Shown here one piece after another: positions 47,335-59,948 of a DNA stretch of 64,000 nucleotides; positions within the stretch are counted from its first letter, which is position 1, and every line of letters starts with the position of its first letter. The notes under the pieces are model-generated. The model saw only the letters and a list, made by a program, of their open reading frames with translations. It was not told the DNA's origin and searched no databases. The stretch comes from Mangifera indica (lineage: Eukaryota > Streptophyta > Magnoliopsida > Sapindales > Anacardiaceae). Where the stretch lies: positions 7,708,001 to 7,772,000 of the forward strand of contig NC_058138.1 in NCBI RefSeq assembly GCF_011075055.1, given 5' to 3'. The position numbers and the translations under genes were made by a program.

Positions 47335-50300
47335 CTAATAAAACTCCACTTGCACTAGAGTCATTCGTTAGTATATCACATACCTTTCTTCTTAAGATGA
47401 TGGTCTAACTGTTTTAGTGTCATTGCCTTAGTCAAGGGGTCAGCTACATTTTCTACTGACAGTGTCTTCTGTATTATTATCTTTCTAGTTCCAAGGAATT
47501 CTCTCAAAATATGATACTTCCTCTGAATATGTTTGGAATCTTAATGCGCCTTTGGTTCTTTTGCCATGCAATATCACCGGTATTATTACAAAATATGGTT
47601 ATCGGATAAGCCATGTTTAAAACCACACAAGTTTGGATACAAACTTGCATATCCATATAACCTCATTTACAACTTTTGAAGTAGTAATATATTAAGCTTT
47701 TATAGTGGAGTCAACTGTAGTTGATTGTTTGAAACTCTTCCAACTAACTGTAACCCCATTACAAATAAAAATAAAAATAAAACTTTCTATTATCAAAATC
47801 CTATTGGAAATCAAAGTCTGAGTATCCATTATGTTTAACTTTGAACACCTATAACTCAAAAGAAGATTCTTAGTCCTTTTTAAGTATTTAAGGATTGATT
47901 TCACAGTTAACTAATGTTTCTCACCTGGATTGACTTGATATTTACTTGTAACACTTACAGAAAATGTTATATCAGATTTTGTACATAGAATTGTGTACAT
48001 GAGTCCACCTACAGTTGAAGCAAAAGGCATATTACACATCTATTGTCATTTTTTATTGGTCTTTAGACCTATATCTTTAGAAAGATGAAAACCGTGAGTG
48101 AAAGGCAAAAGTCCTCTTTTTGAGTTTTTCATGTTGAACCTTTTCAACAATTTTTCTATGTACAATTTTTGAGATAATCTAATCATTATTTTCATTCTAT
48201 CTCTATATATACAAATTCTAAGGACATAAGTCACATTTTTTAAGTTTTTCATTGAGAAAGTTCTAGACAACCAGATTTTCACCTCATTCATCATGTCAAT
48301 GTCATTACCTATTAGTAGTATGTCATCTACATACAATATGAGATATGTAATAGCATGATTCTTAACCTATTTGTAAACATAGGGTTCATCCAAATTTTTT
48401 TCAAAACCAAATAATTTGATTATTTCATCGAATCAGATGTTTTAGCTTCTGGAAGCTTGCTTCAATCTATAAATAGATCAATGCAACTTGCATACCTTAT
48501 GTCTTTTAGATGTGGATACAAAACCTATAAGTTGTTTCATATATATACTTTCCTCAATGAATCCATTGAGGAACATGGTCTTGATATCTATCTGCCAAAT
48601 TTCATAATCATGGTATGCTGAGATAGCTAGCGTTATTCAGATGGATTTAATCATAGCTATTGATGAAAAAGTTTCCTTACAATCCAACCCTTGTTTCTGA
48701 GTATAACCATTCACTACTAGCTGAGCTTTATAGGTCTCTACTTTTCCATCCTTGCCAATCTTTCTTTTGAAGACTTACTTACAACCAATAAGAATAATTC
48801 CTCCTAGTGGATCGACAAGTGTCCATATTTGATTAGTATGCATTGATTCTATTACAAAATTCATTGTTTCTAGCCTTCTACATGAATTTGTATCCAGTAT
48901 AGCTTCCTCATAGTTTCTATGATCATCATCATAATTTATTTCTCCCATTAAGTAAGATTTAAAATCTTGCTCATGAAGAAATTCGTATCTTTTCAAAAGT
49001 CTAGATATCCAAGAAGATTTTCATGCTAGAACCATATTATATGATATTGAGGCTTCTTGAGTGGATGATCCAGTCTCAGTAATGTCAATTTAAAGCTCTT
49101 TGGACTCTTCCTTGAGCTCAATGTTTTTTCCTACACCACTTTCTTCTAAAAACTCTTTCTCAAAAAAATGTGCATTCTTATTGACTGTTATTCTTTAATC
49201 AGTCAAAAAGTAAAAATAATATCCTAAACTATCTTTACGATACCCTACTAACTAGTTCTTCTCTGATCTAACATCCAGCTTATCTGTTTTAATTACTTTG
49301 ACATAAATTGGACATCCCCAAATTTTCATATAGTTGTATTTGGGTGTTTGGAATACCATAACTCATATGATGTTTTCTAGATTGATTTTGATGATCCCCG
49401 ATTTAACATATGCACAGTGATCTAGAGGGTATATCCCCACAATAACATCGACAAGTTTGTAAAGCTTACCATTGATTGTACCATATCTAATAAAGTACAA
49501 TTTTTTCTTTCAAATACATTATTATGTTGAGGTGTGTATAAAGGTGTCATTTGAGAAATTATGTACTCAAGTATTCTTCTCCACGATCTGATCGTAGAAT
49601 TTTAATAATTTTTCTAGTTCGTTTCTCTACTTTATTCTTGAATTTTTTGAACTTTTCAAAGGATTATAATTTGTATTTCATTAAATATAAATAACCATAC
49701 TGAGAATAATCATCGGTGAAGCAAATTAGGTAGTTAAAGCCTCCCTTGACCATATTATTAAATGGTATGTATTAACTTTAGTAATTCTTTAACACATTCC
49801 CCTTTATTCTTAAAGAGAGATTTGGTCATTTTTCCTTGAACACATAATTCACATATTTGATAGGATTCAGAACCTAATGAACTTAAAAGCCTATTTTCTC
49901 CAAATTGAATCAATCTTCTTTCTTCAATGTAACCTAATTGATGATGCCATAGAACTTAAGGTTTATTTCATTTCGAATTCTTTTATTAATAATAGAATTT
50001 ATGTGATAATCATTCAATTCCAATACATACAAACCATTTGTATTTATAGTTTTACCTACTACAGTTTTTTCACAAAATATCAAACATTCATTTCCATTAA
50101 ATTTAACATTGTAACCAAGCTTACATAATGCAAAAATAGAAATAATGTTTTTAGTGGTTTTTGCAAAATACAAAACATTATAAAGCCTCAAAATATGCCT
50201 TAATGGGAGTATAACTTGGCAAGTTCCCATGGCTTCGATTGCAACCTTTGCTCCATTTAACATCTTCAAAATGATCTTGCCTTGTGACAGAACAAAACTA

Positions 50301-51244
50301 TTCTGCAGTTCTTGCATAAAAACACACACATGAGACATAGTTGTTGAATCTATGATCTAGGAATGATTATCTAAATCCAAACTTAATTCAAATTCAATGA
50401 CTTGACAATGAATTATACCTGTTTTGTTTTTCTTAAGGTTGTTCAGGTATAAGGGACAATTTCTCTTTCAATATCCATCCTTTTGACAATGGATACACTT
50501 TCCTTTTTCTTTTGCCTTCTCCGCCTTGGTAACACCTTTCTTAAAATTCCTCTTCTTGGGTCAAACATTTGGACCTTCCTTTTGTTACTTTTGGCCTCTT
50601 ATCAACCCTACTGGTAGAAACTGCATAGACATCCACATGTCTAGAGTCATTGTTCCCTTGCTTATAAAACTCTTAAAGCTCATTGATCAACTCAGGAAGT
50701 GTTTGCTCTATCTGATTCAGATTATAGTTTATTATAAACGATTTATAACTCGTGAGAAGGACTATAGAATCAAATTCACTATGACATGATCTAGTAGGAC
50801 CATACCTTAAATATCCAACTACCCTAATACATTGATCATCTTTATGACATGTCCATCTAAGGGCATGTCTTCCCTTAATCTCATATTAAAGAGAGAAGCG
50901 CATAGCTCGTAATCAACTACTCTTGAGTTCTCGTTGTACAACTCTTGTAAGGCAATAAGGATATCATAAGCCCCTGAAACATTTTCATGCTTGGTTTGAA
51001 GCTCTCTATTCATTGAAGCTAGCATGTAGCCTCGAGCTTTCCTATTATCCTTGACCTATGCCTCAAACATCTTACATTCCTCATTGAAGGCATATGGAGC
51101 TATATCAATAAGAAATGGTGCTTCTAAGATATAACCAATCTTTTTTAAGACTAGTACTATTCAAAGATTTCTTAGCCAATTTTTGAAGTTGGGTCTAGTC
51201 GAAATATTATTATCCAAGATCTTTATGAGTATGTTGTTGGCCAT
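47335..51244 (-). pseudogene. Copia gag-pol, decayed
   Basis: Read on minus from ATG 51244-51242 (MANNILIKILDNN). Gag (UBN2-type) spans to ~50800. A zinc knuckle at ~50510-50460 reads KCIHCQKDGY, with Tyr for His and a TGA in place of Trp. A GAG-pre-integrase region (50338-49934) has LKMLNGAKVAIEAMGTCQ and NGLYVLELN. Integrase (49700-49480) has the D of RSDRGEEY and MTPLYTPQHNNV. Reverse transcriptase (48996-48046) has the catalytic MYVDDILLIGND. RNase H (47904-47690) ends in VSWKSFKQSTTVDSTIKA. Many stops and frameshifts interrupt it. Confidence 0.85.
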
Positions 51245-53265
51245 TTTTCGAATACATCACAATTAAGTGAAAATACTGCAAAGAGAAAATAGTTTTATTA
51301 ATGAGTCGAATACATGAATTTAAACCTTTCTTGATTGCATAATCTTATTAGCTCCTACTATTTTATCCGAATCTCGCACTTCCTTAGACAGGATATAAAA
51401 ATTCCATTAGATGAAATTTCTTAGTGGGGAATCGAATTCTTATACTAGAAATCTTGGTTAATTAAATTTAATAAGTAGGAAACTCTTTTCATTTATATCC
51501 CTATATAAGACTGGATTCATTTAACATGTCCTTCGCTCCAAATACCTCACATAATAGAAATCTTGGCATCTTTCGCTAGTCAAAATCTAAACCATCACAC
51601 TTTCTAGAAATGACATTTTCATCATATCCTTACATAATAAAAATCTTAGTTATGATAAAAATACCCATTCAAGAACAAAATAAATTTAATTCTATGACAT
51701 AAATTCTACATCCCTCACATAATAGAAATCTTGGGGTATTAAAATTTATTTTATAAAATTTAATTATCTCATGATGGGAAACATAGATTTAATAATTTTA
51801 ATAGGGAGATTTAGGTTTAACTTAATTTTAATTAAGTTCAATTAAGCTTGACATACATACATCTCATATATGCATAATTTAAAGTATGGTGGGATGATCA
51901 TAAGGTCTTTGAAACTACAACATAATGGCAAATTATTCATCTAGGTCTATGTCTTCATCAGATCACTATTCGGAGCGTCTTTGAGTCCTCGTCTAATCAT
52001 TCCGATTACATTCGAAACTAAGGCATGTAGGCCCAATAAAACAAAATTAAATAAGTGAGATAGGGTTATTTATACAAACCCCTTAATTAAAAGAATATTA
52101 CAACCCAATTATTTAAACTTTGAAAAATGACAAATTACACCCATGATCATCCCATAATCATCCAATCATCCAACATTCACATCAATATTTAATATAAATT
52201 ATGAACTCATTCATAATCTATTAAATATTAATTCATAATATATAATCTAATCAAAATCATAATTAATAATATGCAATGATTCAATCATTTAAGTATAAAT
52301 GACATGTTCTATATTATTCAAATATTAATAATATTTATTTTAGATAACATTTACCTAATACTAGATTATGACAACTTTCATACTTAATCAACATTAAGTG
52401 TTAGTTGACTTTGTGCATCAACTTATACACTTATTCATGTTAATGTAAGTTGATACTTGTACATAATATTTCATTCAATTAATGTACTTAATCTTATTAA
52501 TGCAAGTTGATTCTTATACATAATCTTTCAGTCAACTAAAGTGAACAAAATCATGCACATCATCTCATGGCTCATATACATCTATTACCATTCAAAACAA
52601 CATGCAAGTACTTTCACCATGCATCATATCCTTTTAGATTATGTGTAATTATATACATTAATCACATATATCATAATTTTCACCTAAATGTCTTAATCAA
52701 CATTAAAACATCATTTAGCATGTCCAAATGTAAACTTAAAAAATAATCCAGAATTTTTTGTGAACAATTTCAACATATATATGCAAATATATTAACATAT
52801 CTCCATACATCAAACTTTCCTATGCATATACCATACATACATACCCTTAATTCATGCATTTTATGTACAATATACAAAATTAGTCTTAAAATTTTCAATG
52901 TATATCACCATATACATCTAGCCAACATGCATGAATAAAAATTTTAGGATTTAAATTTAAATTTTCAAGCCAAAAAGCACATATATGTCTAAATCAAGCA
53001 CATATACATGGATCCCATAAGCACTTCGTCATATACATGTCTTAAAGCACATATTCTTCATCTTAAAATCATTAGAACATGGAAAAAAAGTAAATAAAAC
53101 TCAGCCAAGAGTTATAAAGCAAAACATGCTTAAAAAGCTTGATTTCCTAGCAAACTAACAACATGCATGTACACACATGATACATATACATACCGTTATG
53201 TATAAAAGTCATATATTTAGCTTCAAAAGGACATGCAAGGTCCTGGACCAAGCTGTAATACCATT
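51245..53265 (-). other. Long copia leader region and primer binding site
   Basis: Two kilobases between primer binding site and gag ATG, without coding capacity. The site, TGGTATTACAGC on minus (53263-53252), is a variant of the initiator-Met tRNA site TGGTATCAGAGC. At 51380-51740 the phrase CACATAATAGAAATCTTGG recurs (about 51550 and 51716, with worn copies near 51455 and 51635), a short dispersed repeat. Confidence 0.65.
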
Positions 53266-54849
53266 TGAAAATATAGTTGAAGAAGAAGATGCAAAGAATG
53301 TCATGCATGTAGGTAGAACAAGAATCAAAGCATGATTAAGGCATATGAGAGAAGGATGAAACTTTTACCTACTTCTCTGCCTCCTATAGGGATATAGGAT
53401 GATGGATTAAGCTCCTTACTTGAAGAACCTTCAAAGGAGTGCACCTTCCAAGCCAAATCTTAGAGAGAGGGAAGAGCTTTTAGTTTGTTTTTTTGTGAGA
53501 GAAAGTAAAATGCAAGAATGTTCATGTTAGTTCAAAATGAACTAAAATGTACTTTATATAATGGTGACCCATTTTGCAATTTCAAAATTCTTATTTGGCC
53601 CAATAAATTCATAATTTGAAGTCTTACCATGCATGTATATCAAATATATACCTTAGTCACCTTAATTTCATTTCACTAACATCTTAACTTTTAAAATATT
53701 ATTTTTACACCCATATAATATTTTATATGATTTTCATTATCCTTCGAAAGATGCTAACCATCCTTGGATAATTAATTCTCACTTTAGAAAGTTTGATTCA
53801 TTGGTGTGACCCTTTACGTTCACCATGACATAGTTGTAAATCCTTTTTCGAACAATCAAAAAGTACACCGAAAACTCAACGACTATGGTAAACATCTAGC
53901 AATATGTCATAGCCCCTAACCACGATAAAAAAAATACTCCATCGAACCTAATATCTCCGATCGTACATTCCATAAAGGTAATATCCTTCCGTTGTCCAAT
54001 CTAGATTGATTTTGGACTCATGGATTGTCAAAGTCTTAATTTCAATTCTTTACAAATAATTGATTTAAATATTCAGAACATGTCATAACAAACATCCTTC
54101 ATATGACTTGCATTGTACTTTGTCTACAGATTTGATTTTCAATATTTATCGATGTTGACTTTAGAACTTAGATCCGGATTGAATCAACAAATATTCAGAA
54201 CCTAATACTTTCTGAGTCAACAAATATCATCTTGATCATCATTCTTCTTTATATATAAATAACACATGACCAATATAGTTTGTCTTACGAGATGTGGTTA
54301 ACCTCGTATATATACACCACATGAATCACACATATTCATATCGGATCTTACCATAATATCTCATATCAAAGGATTACTTCATAAGTTGGTACAATCTTAC
54401 AATAAGTCATTGACTATAATTTAATGACCATGTGACTTATCATTATTTGGTCATCTTTGAAAAACGGTTCTCTAACATTAATTCATATCAATACTGTAAT
54501 GACATGTCCATCATCGTCACTGACACTAATTTCATCTCATAGCATTCAACATAGATATTCGATATACCTATGATATGATATAATTGCCCAAGTTATATCA
54601 CATTCGTAGGAAATAATTCAACAACTCAGTTTTGTATATTAAGTGAATCACCCAGATAGTTCACATACATATTTTATATTATCACAAATAAAGGAAACAA
54701 TTTATGTGTATGAATAAAAAGACTACTTCTTTTATTAATAATTAACATAAAAGTATATATAAGATTTTTATTAATAATAAACATAAAAAGTATATATAAG
54801 ATTAAAATGCCCTCAAAACCGACAATACAAATAGTTTCTGGGGCACACA
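53266..54849 (-). repeat. 5' LTR of the copia element
   Basis: 1584 bp, with one copy of the ~995-bp block (about 53375-54366). In transcription orientation it begins TGTGTGCCCC and ends TTTTCA. It is more diverged from the four left copies than they are from each other. Its outer edge is 21 bases from the 4CL stop codon, on the same strand as that gene. Confidence 0.88.
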
Positions 54850-54870
54850 TTGACATGTAAGTGTAGTATT

Positions 54871-57800
54871 CTAGGGCAAAGAAGAAGGTGGAGTGGCCAA
54901 TTTGGCTCTTAGATCTTTTCTCAAAATCTTTCCCGAAGGAGACTTTGGAATTGCATGAACAAAGTACACCTTGTGTAATCTCTTGTAAAACACTACCTGT
55001 AATTTTCACACACATTTTTGTCATTAGCTTGTAATGCTACTGCATTTTTTCCCCATAATTTCTTTTACTTTTGAGAAATCAGCTAAAACTTTGAAAAGAA
55101 AATTTGATGAGCCAACCTCATGTTTGGTGTTGGTCAGTTCGGTGTACTTGCGGCTTGACTTGAATAAAATATTAATAAACTCTTAAATATTTCAAAAAAT
55201 TCATTTACACCTCTGAAATTTTATCCTTTAACTCCAAGTATAGGGGGTGATTGATATTCAAAGTGTAAAGATGAGAAAAATAGTGAAAAAAAATTGATAA
55301 AAAAATAAATATATGGATAATCTATACCTGATTTGCTATGTATTCTTTGACCGCTTCTTCAGTAAGTTCAAAGCCTTTAGTTCTAACTACAAATGCCACT
55401 GGAACTTCTCCTGCTACTTCGTCTTTTTGGCTGTTGATAATGCTCCATATTTTCAAAAAATGGGATTCATGTAAAAAATATTTTCGAATGACAAATCATG
55501 TTATAATTTGTACTTACGGGACGACAGCTGCATCTGCAATGCATGAATGATTGATAAGGAGATCCTCAAGCTCAGCTGGGGGCACCTGGAAGCCTTTGAA
55601 TTTGATGATCTCCTTGACCCTATCAACAATGAAAACTTCATCATCATCGTCCACATATCCTATATCCCCGGTGTGAAGCCACCCTTCAACGTCTATAGTG
55701 CTTGCCGTCGCCTCAACATCATTCAAATATCCTGCATTTTTTTAAAGATGGTTAATCAACACAGGTGATGTAGCAAAAATACATAATTGAGTATAGGGGT
55801 GGATTCAAGGCTAGTCTGCATAAGAGTTAATTCAAGCTACTGTATAGTATTATCGAAAAAACTATCAACAAGTTGAATAGTTAGTATTGGCTCAGATCAA
55901 ACTCTAACTTAGTTTCAGTACCTTTCATAATTTGAGAACCCCGAATGCAAATTTCGCCAGGTTGATTCCGGGGAAGAGCGCAACCAGTTTCAGGATCAAT
56001 AACCTTGAGCTCGGCATTTCTAACAACAGTCCCACACGACCCCGACTTCGTTGGGAATGGCTGCTTTGCAAACGCTAGGCACATCGACAACACTGGCCCC
56101 GCCTCTGTCATTCCATATCCCTGTTTCCAATCACCACTCAATTAATTATTGGGTTGAAATAAAAGTATTGTACAATATTTCATCATTGGACTGAAATAAC
56201 TAGGGATTATTAAAATAAGACTAGTAACATAATTAAGTTTGTACTATAATATAATATATAGGATCATAAATATTAGGTAAATCATTTTTTTAACAAAGTT
56301 TATTATGTCATCACATATCAATTTCATACTCCATCGTTCAAGGAGGGAGGGTTGATTTTCCTTCTTGAAAATTTTTTTATATAAAATATTAATAAAACTG
56401 TTTGTTATTTTTTATTTATGAGAATGAAATTCATGAGCAACTGAAATTGCAGCCATTAAGGGGCCGCCGAATTAGTTTCTCTCCATTTCTTCTTCTAATT
56501 AATGACCTCTAAATTAGTTGGTTGTCCACTGCTCTTTTACTTTCTTCTTATCAATTATTAGATTGAAATAATTAATTTTTATCCAAAATTTATATATATA
56601 TATATATCATTCTATAACATTACCGAATCAATAATAATATAATGCTGTTTATTATTTTGTTAAATATTTTATTTTTTGTTTATATTATTTTTAATAAATT
56701 TGTATTAATTTTTTTGTGGGAAAAAAATTGGGTTGACCCAACCCAACCCAACCACCATGCTGAACAAAATGGCATGTCTCACCTGCCAGCTACTTAGACA
56801 TACAAGTACATTCTTATGATTAGTCAAAGAATCAAATGGCTTCAATATAATTCGATAATCTTTAATTGGTTATTCATGATTTTTAAAAGAATTTATACAA
56901 TTTATTCTCCTCCTAGCTGAAAATCACTCTCAATTCAATGGTCCATCCTACCTTAAAAAGAATGAGAATAAAAATTACTAAAATTCTCGTAATTGAGATA
57001 AGATAAGGAAAGGGTGTAAAGGTTTTCTCAACTCGTCATTTTCTAATTTGTTTTTTTCCTTATACATATCTAAAACCTTTAAATATTGAACTAAATTATC
57101 TCTAATAATTTAAAATTATTATAAATATATTCTAATTATATATTACTAATTTATATCTTATTATTTTTCTCATACGGATAGGGAAAAGAAATTTTCTCAT
57201 AAAAAAGCATTGGGAGGAAAAATTTTCTTTTATTTTTCGTTATTTCTACATCAAGGATCGAGAGCTAGTTACTTATATTAAATTATTAATAAAAGATTTG
57301 TATTTTTTATTTGATTTTAGACAAATTATCATATTTGAAGGACCCTCTAACTTTCCAAAAATAACATAGACATCCCAGGAACTGTTTGTTCTGTTTCACC
57401 ACTCTTATTGCATTAGAGTCAGTTTAAAACTGCCAAAACAAACACTAACCTGTCCCAAAATTGCTTGCGGAACTCTGCTCCGAAGTGCCCCTTCCAGGTC
57501 CTTCCCCAGCGGTGCCGCCCCCGAAAGCACCACCCTTATCGAGCTCAGGTCGAACTCCGCCACCAGCGGATTCTTCGCCAGCGCTAGAACCAACGGCGGC
57601 ACCACTGGCGCCACCGAAACCTTATACTTTTGTATAAAGTCCAAAAGTGCTCTTATTTCGAACTTTTGCATCAACAAAACTGCGGCGCCGGCTCTCAGCG
57701 AACACAAAAGGACGCTGTTCAACGAATAAATATGAAACAGTGGCAACACACAGAGCACCACATCGTCGTGTTTCAGGTATAAATTCGGGTTTTCGCCGTC

Positions 57801-58517
57801 CACTTGTTGCGCGACGCTTGTGATCAAACTCTTGTGCGTTAAAATGACACCTTTGGGGAGTCCCGTTGTGCCGGAAGAAAATGGTAAAGCTACAGCATCA
57901 TCAGGGTCGATTGAAACTAGACGGATTTGGTTCTCATTTGCCTCTGATAACGCACTGAAGTGTAGGCAATTTTCCGGTGGGTCATCCACTGTGATTACTG
58001 TAAAATCTTCGCCTATTTTCGGAAACTCTTCGTTCAAGTCCCGGAGCTTGTCAACATATTGCGATTGTGTGATGATGATTTTAGCTTGAGAAACTTTGAA
58101 TTGTTTAAAGATTTCAGCTGAAGTGTAAAATGGATTTGCCGTGGTGGTGACAGCGCCGATCATGGAAGCTCCCATGAATGAGAAGACGAATTCGGCACAG
58201 TTCTGGAGAAGAATCATGATGACATCGCCTTTTTTTATGCCCAAACCAGCTAAACCTGCTGCAGCTCTTCGACAAATGAGGTGGGTTTCAGCAAAAGAAT
58301 AAGATTTTCCGGTGGAACCGACGATCAAACAAGGGTTATCCGCAAAAGCGGAGAGGTTTTCAAAGCAGTAAGTATGGAGAGGGAGATGGTTATTGATGGG
58401 AATATCAGGAAGTTTAGACTTGAAGACATGATTATTGGATGTAGAAAGAGGAGAAATATTAGAAGAAGCAAGCTCAGGTTTTTGAACTTGTTCAAGAGAA
58501 TTAGCTATGGAGATCAT
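54871..58517 (-). CDS. 4CL3: 4-coumarate:CoA ligase, 4CL3-like (class II)
   Basis: Product is 569 aa from exons 58517-57450, 56120-55922, 55731-55518, 55430-55328, 54996-54871, all GT-AG with agreeing phases. It belongs to the adenylate-forming family: box [12 protein letters not shown] at residues 214-224 (ATP phosphates), GYGMTEAGP opening exon 2 at 357, box II GEICIRG at 411-417, hinge and HTGDIGYVD in exon 3, and the catalytic lysine Lys551 in [13 protein letters not shown]. 4CL converts 4-coumarate and related acids to CoA thioesters in the cytosol, feeding lignin and flavonoid synthesis. The N-terminal extension before [17 protein letters not shown] and the overall wording resemble Arabidopsis 4CL3, the flavonoid-type class. 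The C-terminus has no peroxisomal SKL signal. A copia LTR begins 21 bases past the stop, so its native 3' UTR is displaced or cut. Confidence 0.93.
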
Positions 58518-58710
58518 ATTGTGGAATCAAAATTTGAGGTTAAGAGAAAGAGATCTGTTGAAATGAAAATAAATATGAAGAGAGGAGATCATTGATGGTA
58601 GTTGGATCTGATGGGTGAGAGTGAACTAGGGTCGATTTTATGGGAGACGTAAAGGCAAGCTCTACTTCACGTTCAAAAGGACAACTCCAACTTAAGTTCG
58701 AATCACTTGT

Positions 58711-58757
58711 ACCTACCAAAAAGTACCTTTTCATTAAGGCTCATAGAGCTACCTAAC
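58711..58757 (+). promoter_or_regulatory. AC-type MYB elements upstream of 4CL
   Basis: ACCTACC (58711-58717) and ACCTAAC (58751-58757) lie about 195 and 235 bases upstream of the 4CL ATG, both on the strand opposite the gene. They equal the AC-I and AC-III elements that R2R3-MYB factors bind in PAL, 4CL and other phenylpropanoid promoters. Use in this gene is inferred. Confidence 0.5.
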
Positions 58758-58885
58758 TTTCTTCTTTTCTATCTTAAAATTAAAAACTTTATCCTCCTTA
58801 AAGTTTGAGTAAGTAACAAACACACCCAAAAATTGAAAATTTAAATTTTAACATATAAAAAAATATTATCCTTTCTGGGTTTATC

Positions 58886-58890
<5 letters not shown>

Positions 58891-58972
<82 letters not shown>
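58891..58972. repeat. (AT)41 microsatellite
   Basis: Perfect alternating AT run of 82 bases about 375 bases upstream of the 4CL start codon. Such a run is likely length-variable between individuals. Confidence 0.97.
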
Positions 58973-58974
<2 letters not shown>

Positions 58975-59948
58975 TTTAGTTATTTTTATTTAACTATATA
59001 AACATTTGAAACCTTATTTTAAAAAGGCCGAAAAACACTTTATGTGTGTTTGATTAAGACTATTTTTTATTACAAAAATAAAATATTATTAAAAAAATAA
59101 ATTACTAAGTATAAATAAATGTTATGTCTAATTAAATTGACATAAATAAATAATTATTTTGTTAATTTGATATATTAAAAATATACTGCGAAATTATTTC
59201 ACTTATTTCCCATAATAAGTTAAACTAAAACAAAAGATATGGAGAATTATAACAAATTAAAGGTGGGGGCTAGATGAGAAATTAATGACAGGGAGAAATC
59301 TATAATTAATCATAAGATTATACATTGAATGAGAGTTTGGTCCTTCTCATCTTCTTATCTAGTTTGCTTCTCGTCTCGTTTCAACCATCTTTTTAGATTT
59401 TAACCAAATCAACTTCTAATGAAATCGGTACGATTGATAGACTCAATCTCATCTTTCATCTCGATGTCTTTCACCAAAATATTTCGATCTTAGCCAATTT
59501 TGTGATTATGATGTCTTTCATTGAGTATTTCAATATTTTTTTTCATTTAAAGGTTTTGGTGGCTGATGGTGGTATTGGTAAAAGGGTGATTTTAATTTAG
59601 AGTGAAAGCATTTTTATCTTAATGACTATTTGAGTAAGGGTAGAATAGTCAAAATAAAGGTTTAGGGTTACTTGAAATATTGATAAAAATGAGGGTTTTA
59701 TTGCCCCAAAAGTTCATTAAGGGTAAAATTGTAATAAAATTAAAATTACTTTAATAATCTTTTAATACATAAGGTGACATTGTTAGTCAAATGATGAAAC
59801 ATCCTTATTCAGATACATATCCCTATCCGCAATATGGATTTGAAGAGACATGCCAATTTAAAACTTTTTCCCCAATCACACACAACAAATAACTAAGCAT
59901 GATAATAATATTCAACTCACAAAACATGCAAAAAGGTGTAACCACATA
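58973..59948. other. AT-rich intergenic DNA
   Basis: No gene, RNA or clear transposon end recognised. Confidence 0.45.

Larger units (their letters stand above)
42804..54849 (-). mobile_element. Ty1/copia retrotransposon with unequal LTRs
   Basis: A 12.0-kb element read on the minus strand. Right (5') LTR 53266-54849, primer binding site 53252-53263, leader, gag-pol, then left (3') LTR 42804-47334. Domain order gag, protease, integrase, RT, RNase H assigns it to Ty1/copia. Both LTRs start and end TG...CA (element ends TGTGTGCCC / TGTATGCCC and TTTTCA). The left LTR is almost three times longer because an internal block is repeated four times. Flanking 5-mers (tgtgc, ttgac) do not match. The coding region has many stops, so the element is defective. 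Confidence 0.88.

Noticed and set aside
42799..54854. 5-bp target duplication for the copia element
   Set aside because: tgtgc and ttgac do not match convincingly.
58281..58595. Plus-strand 104-codon frame over the 4CL start
   Set aside because: It is antisense to the conserved N-terminus of 4CL; no independent support.
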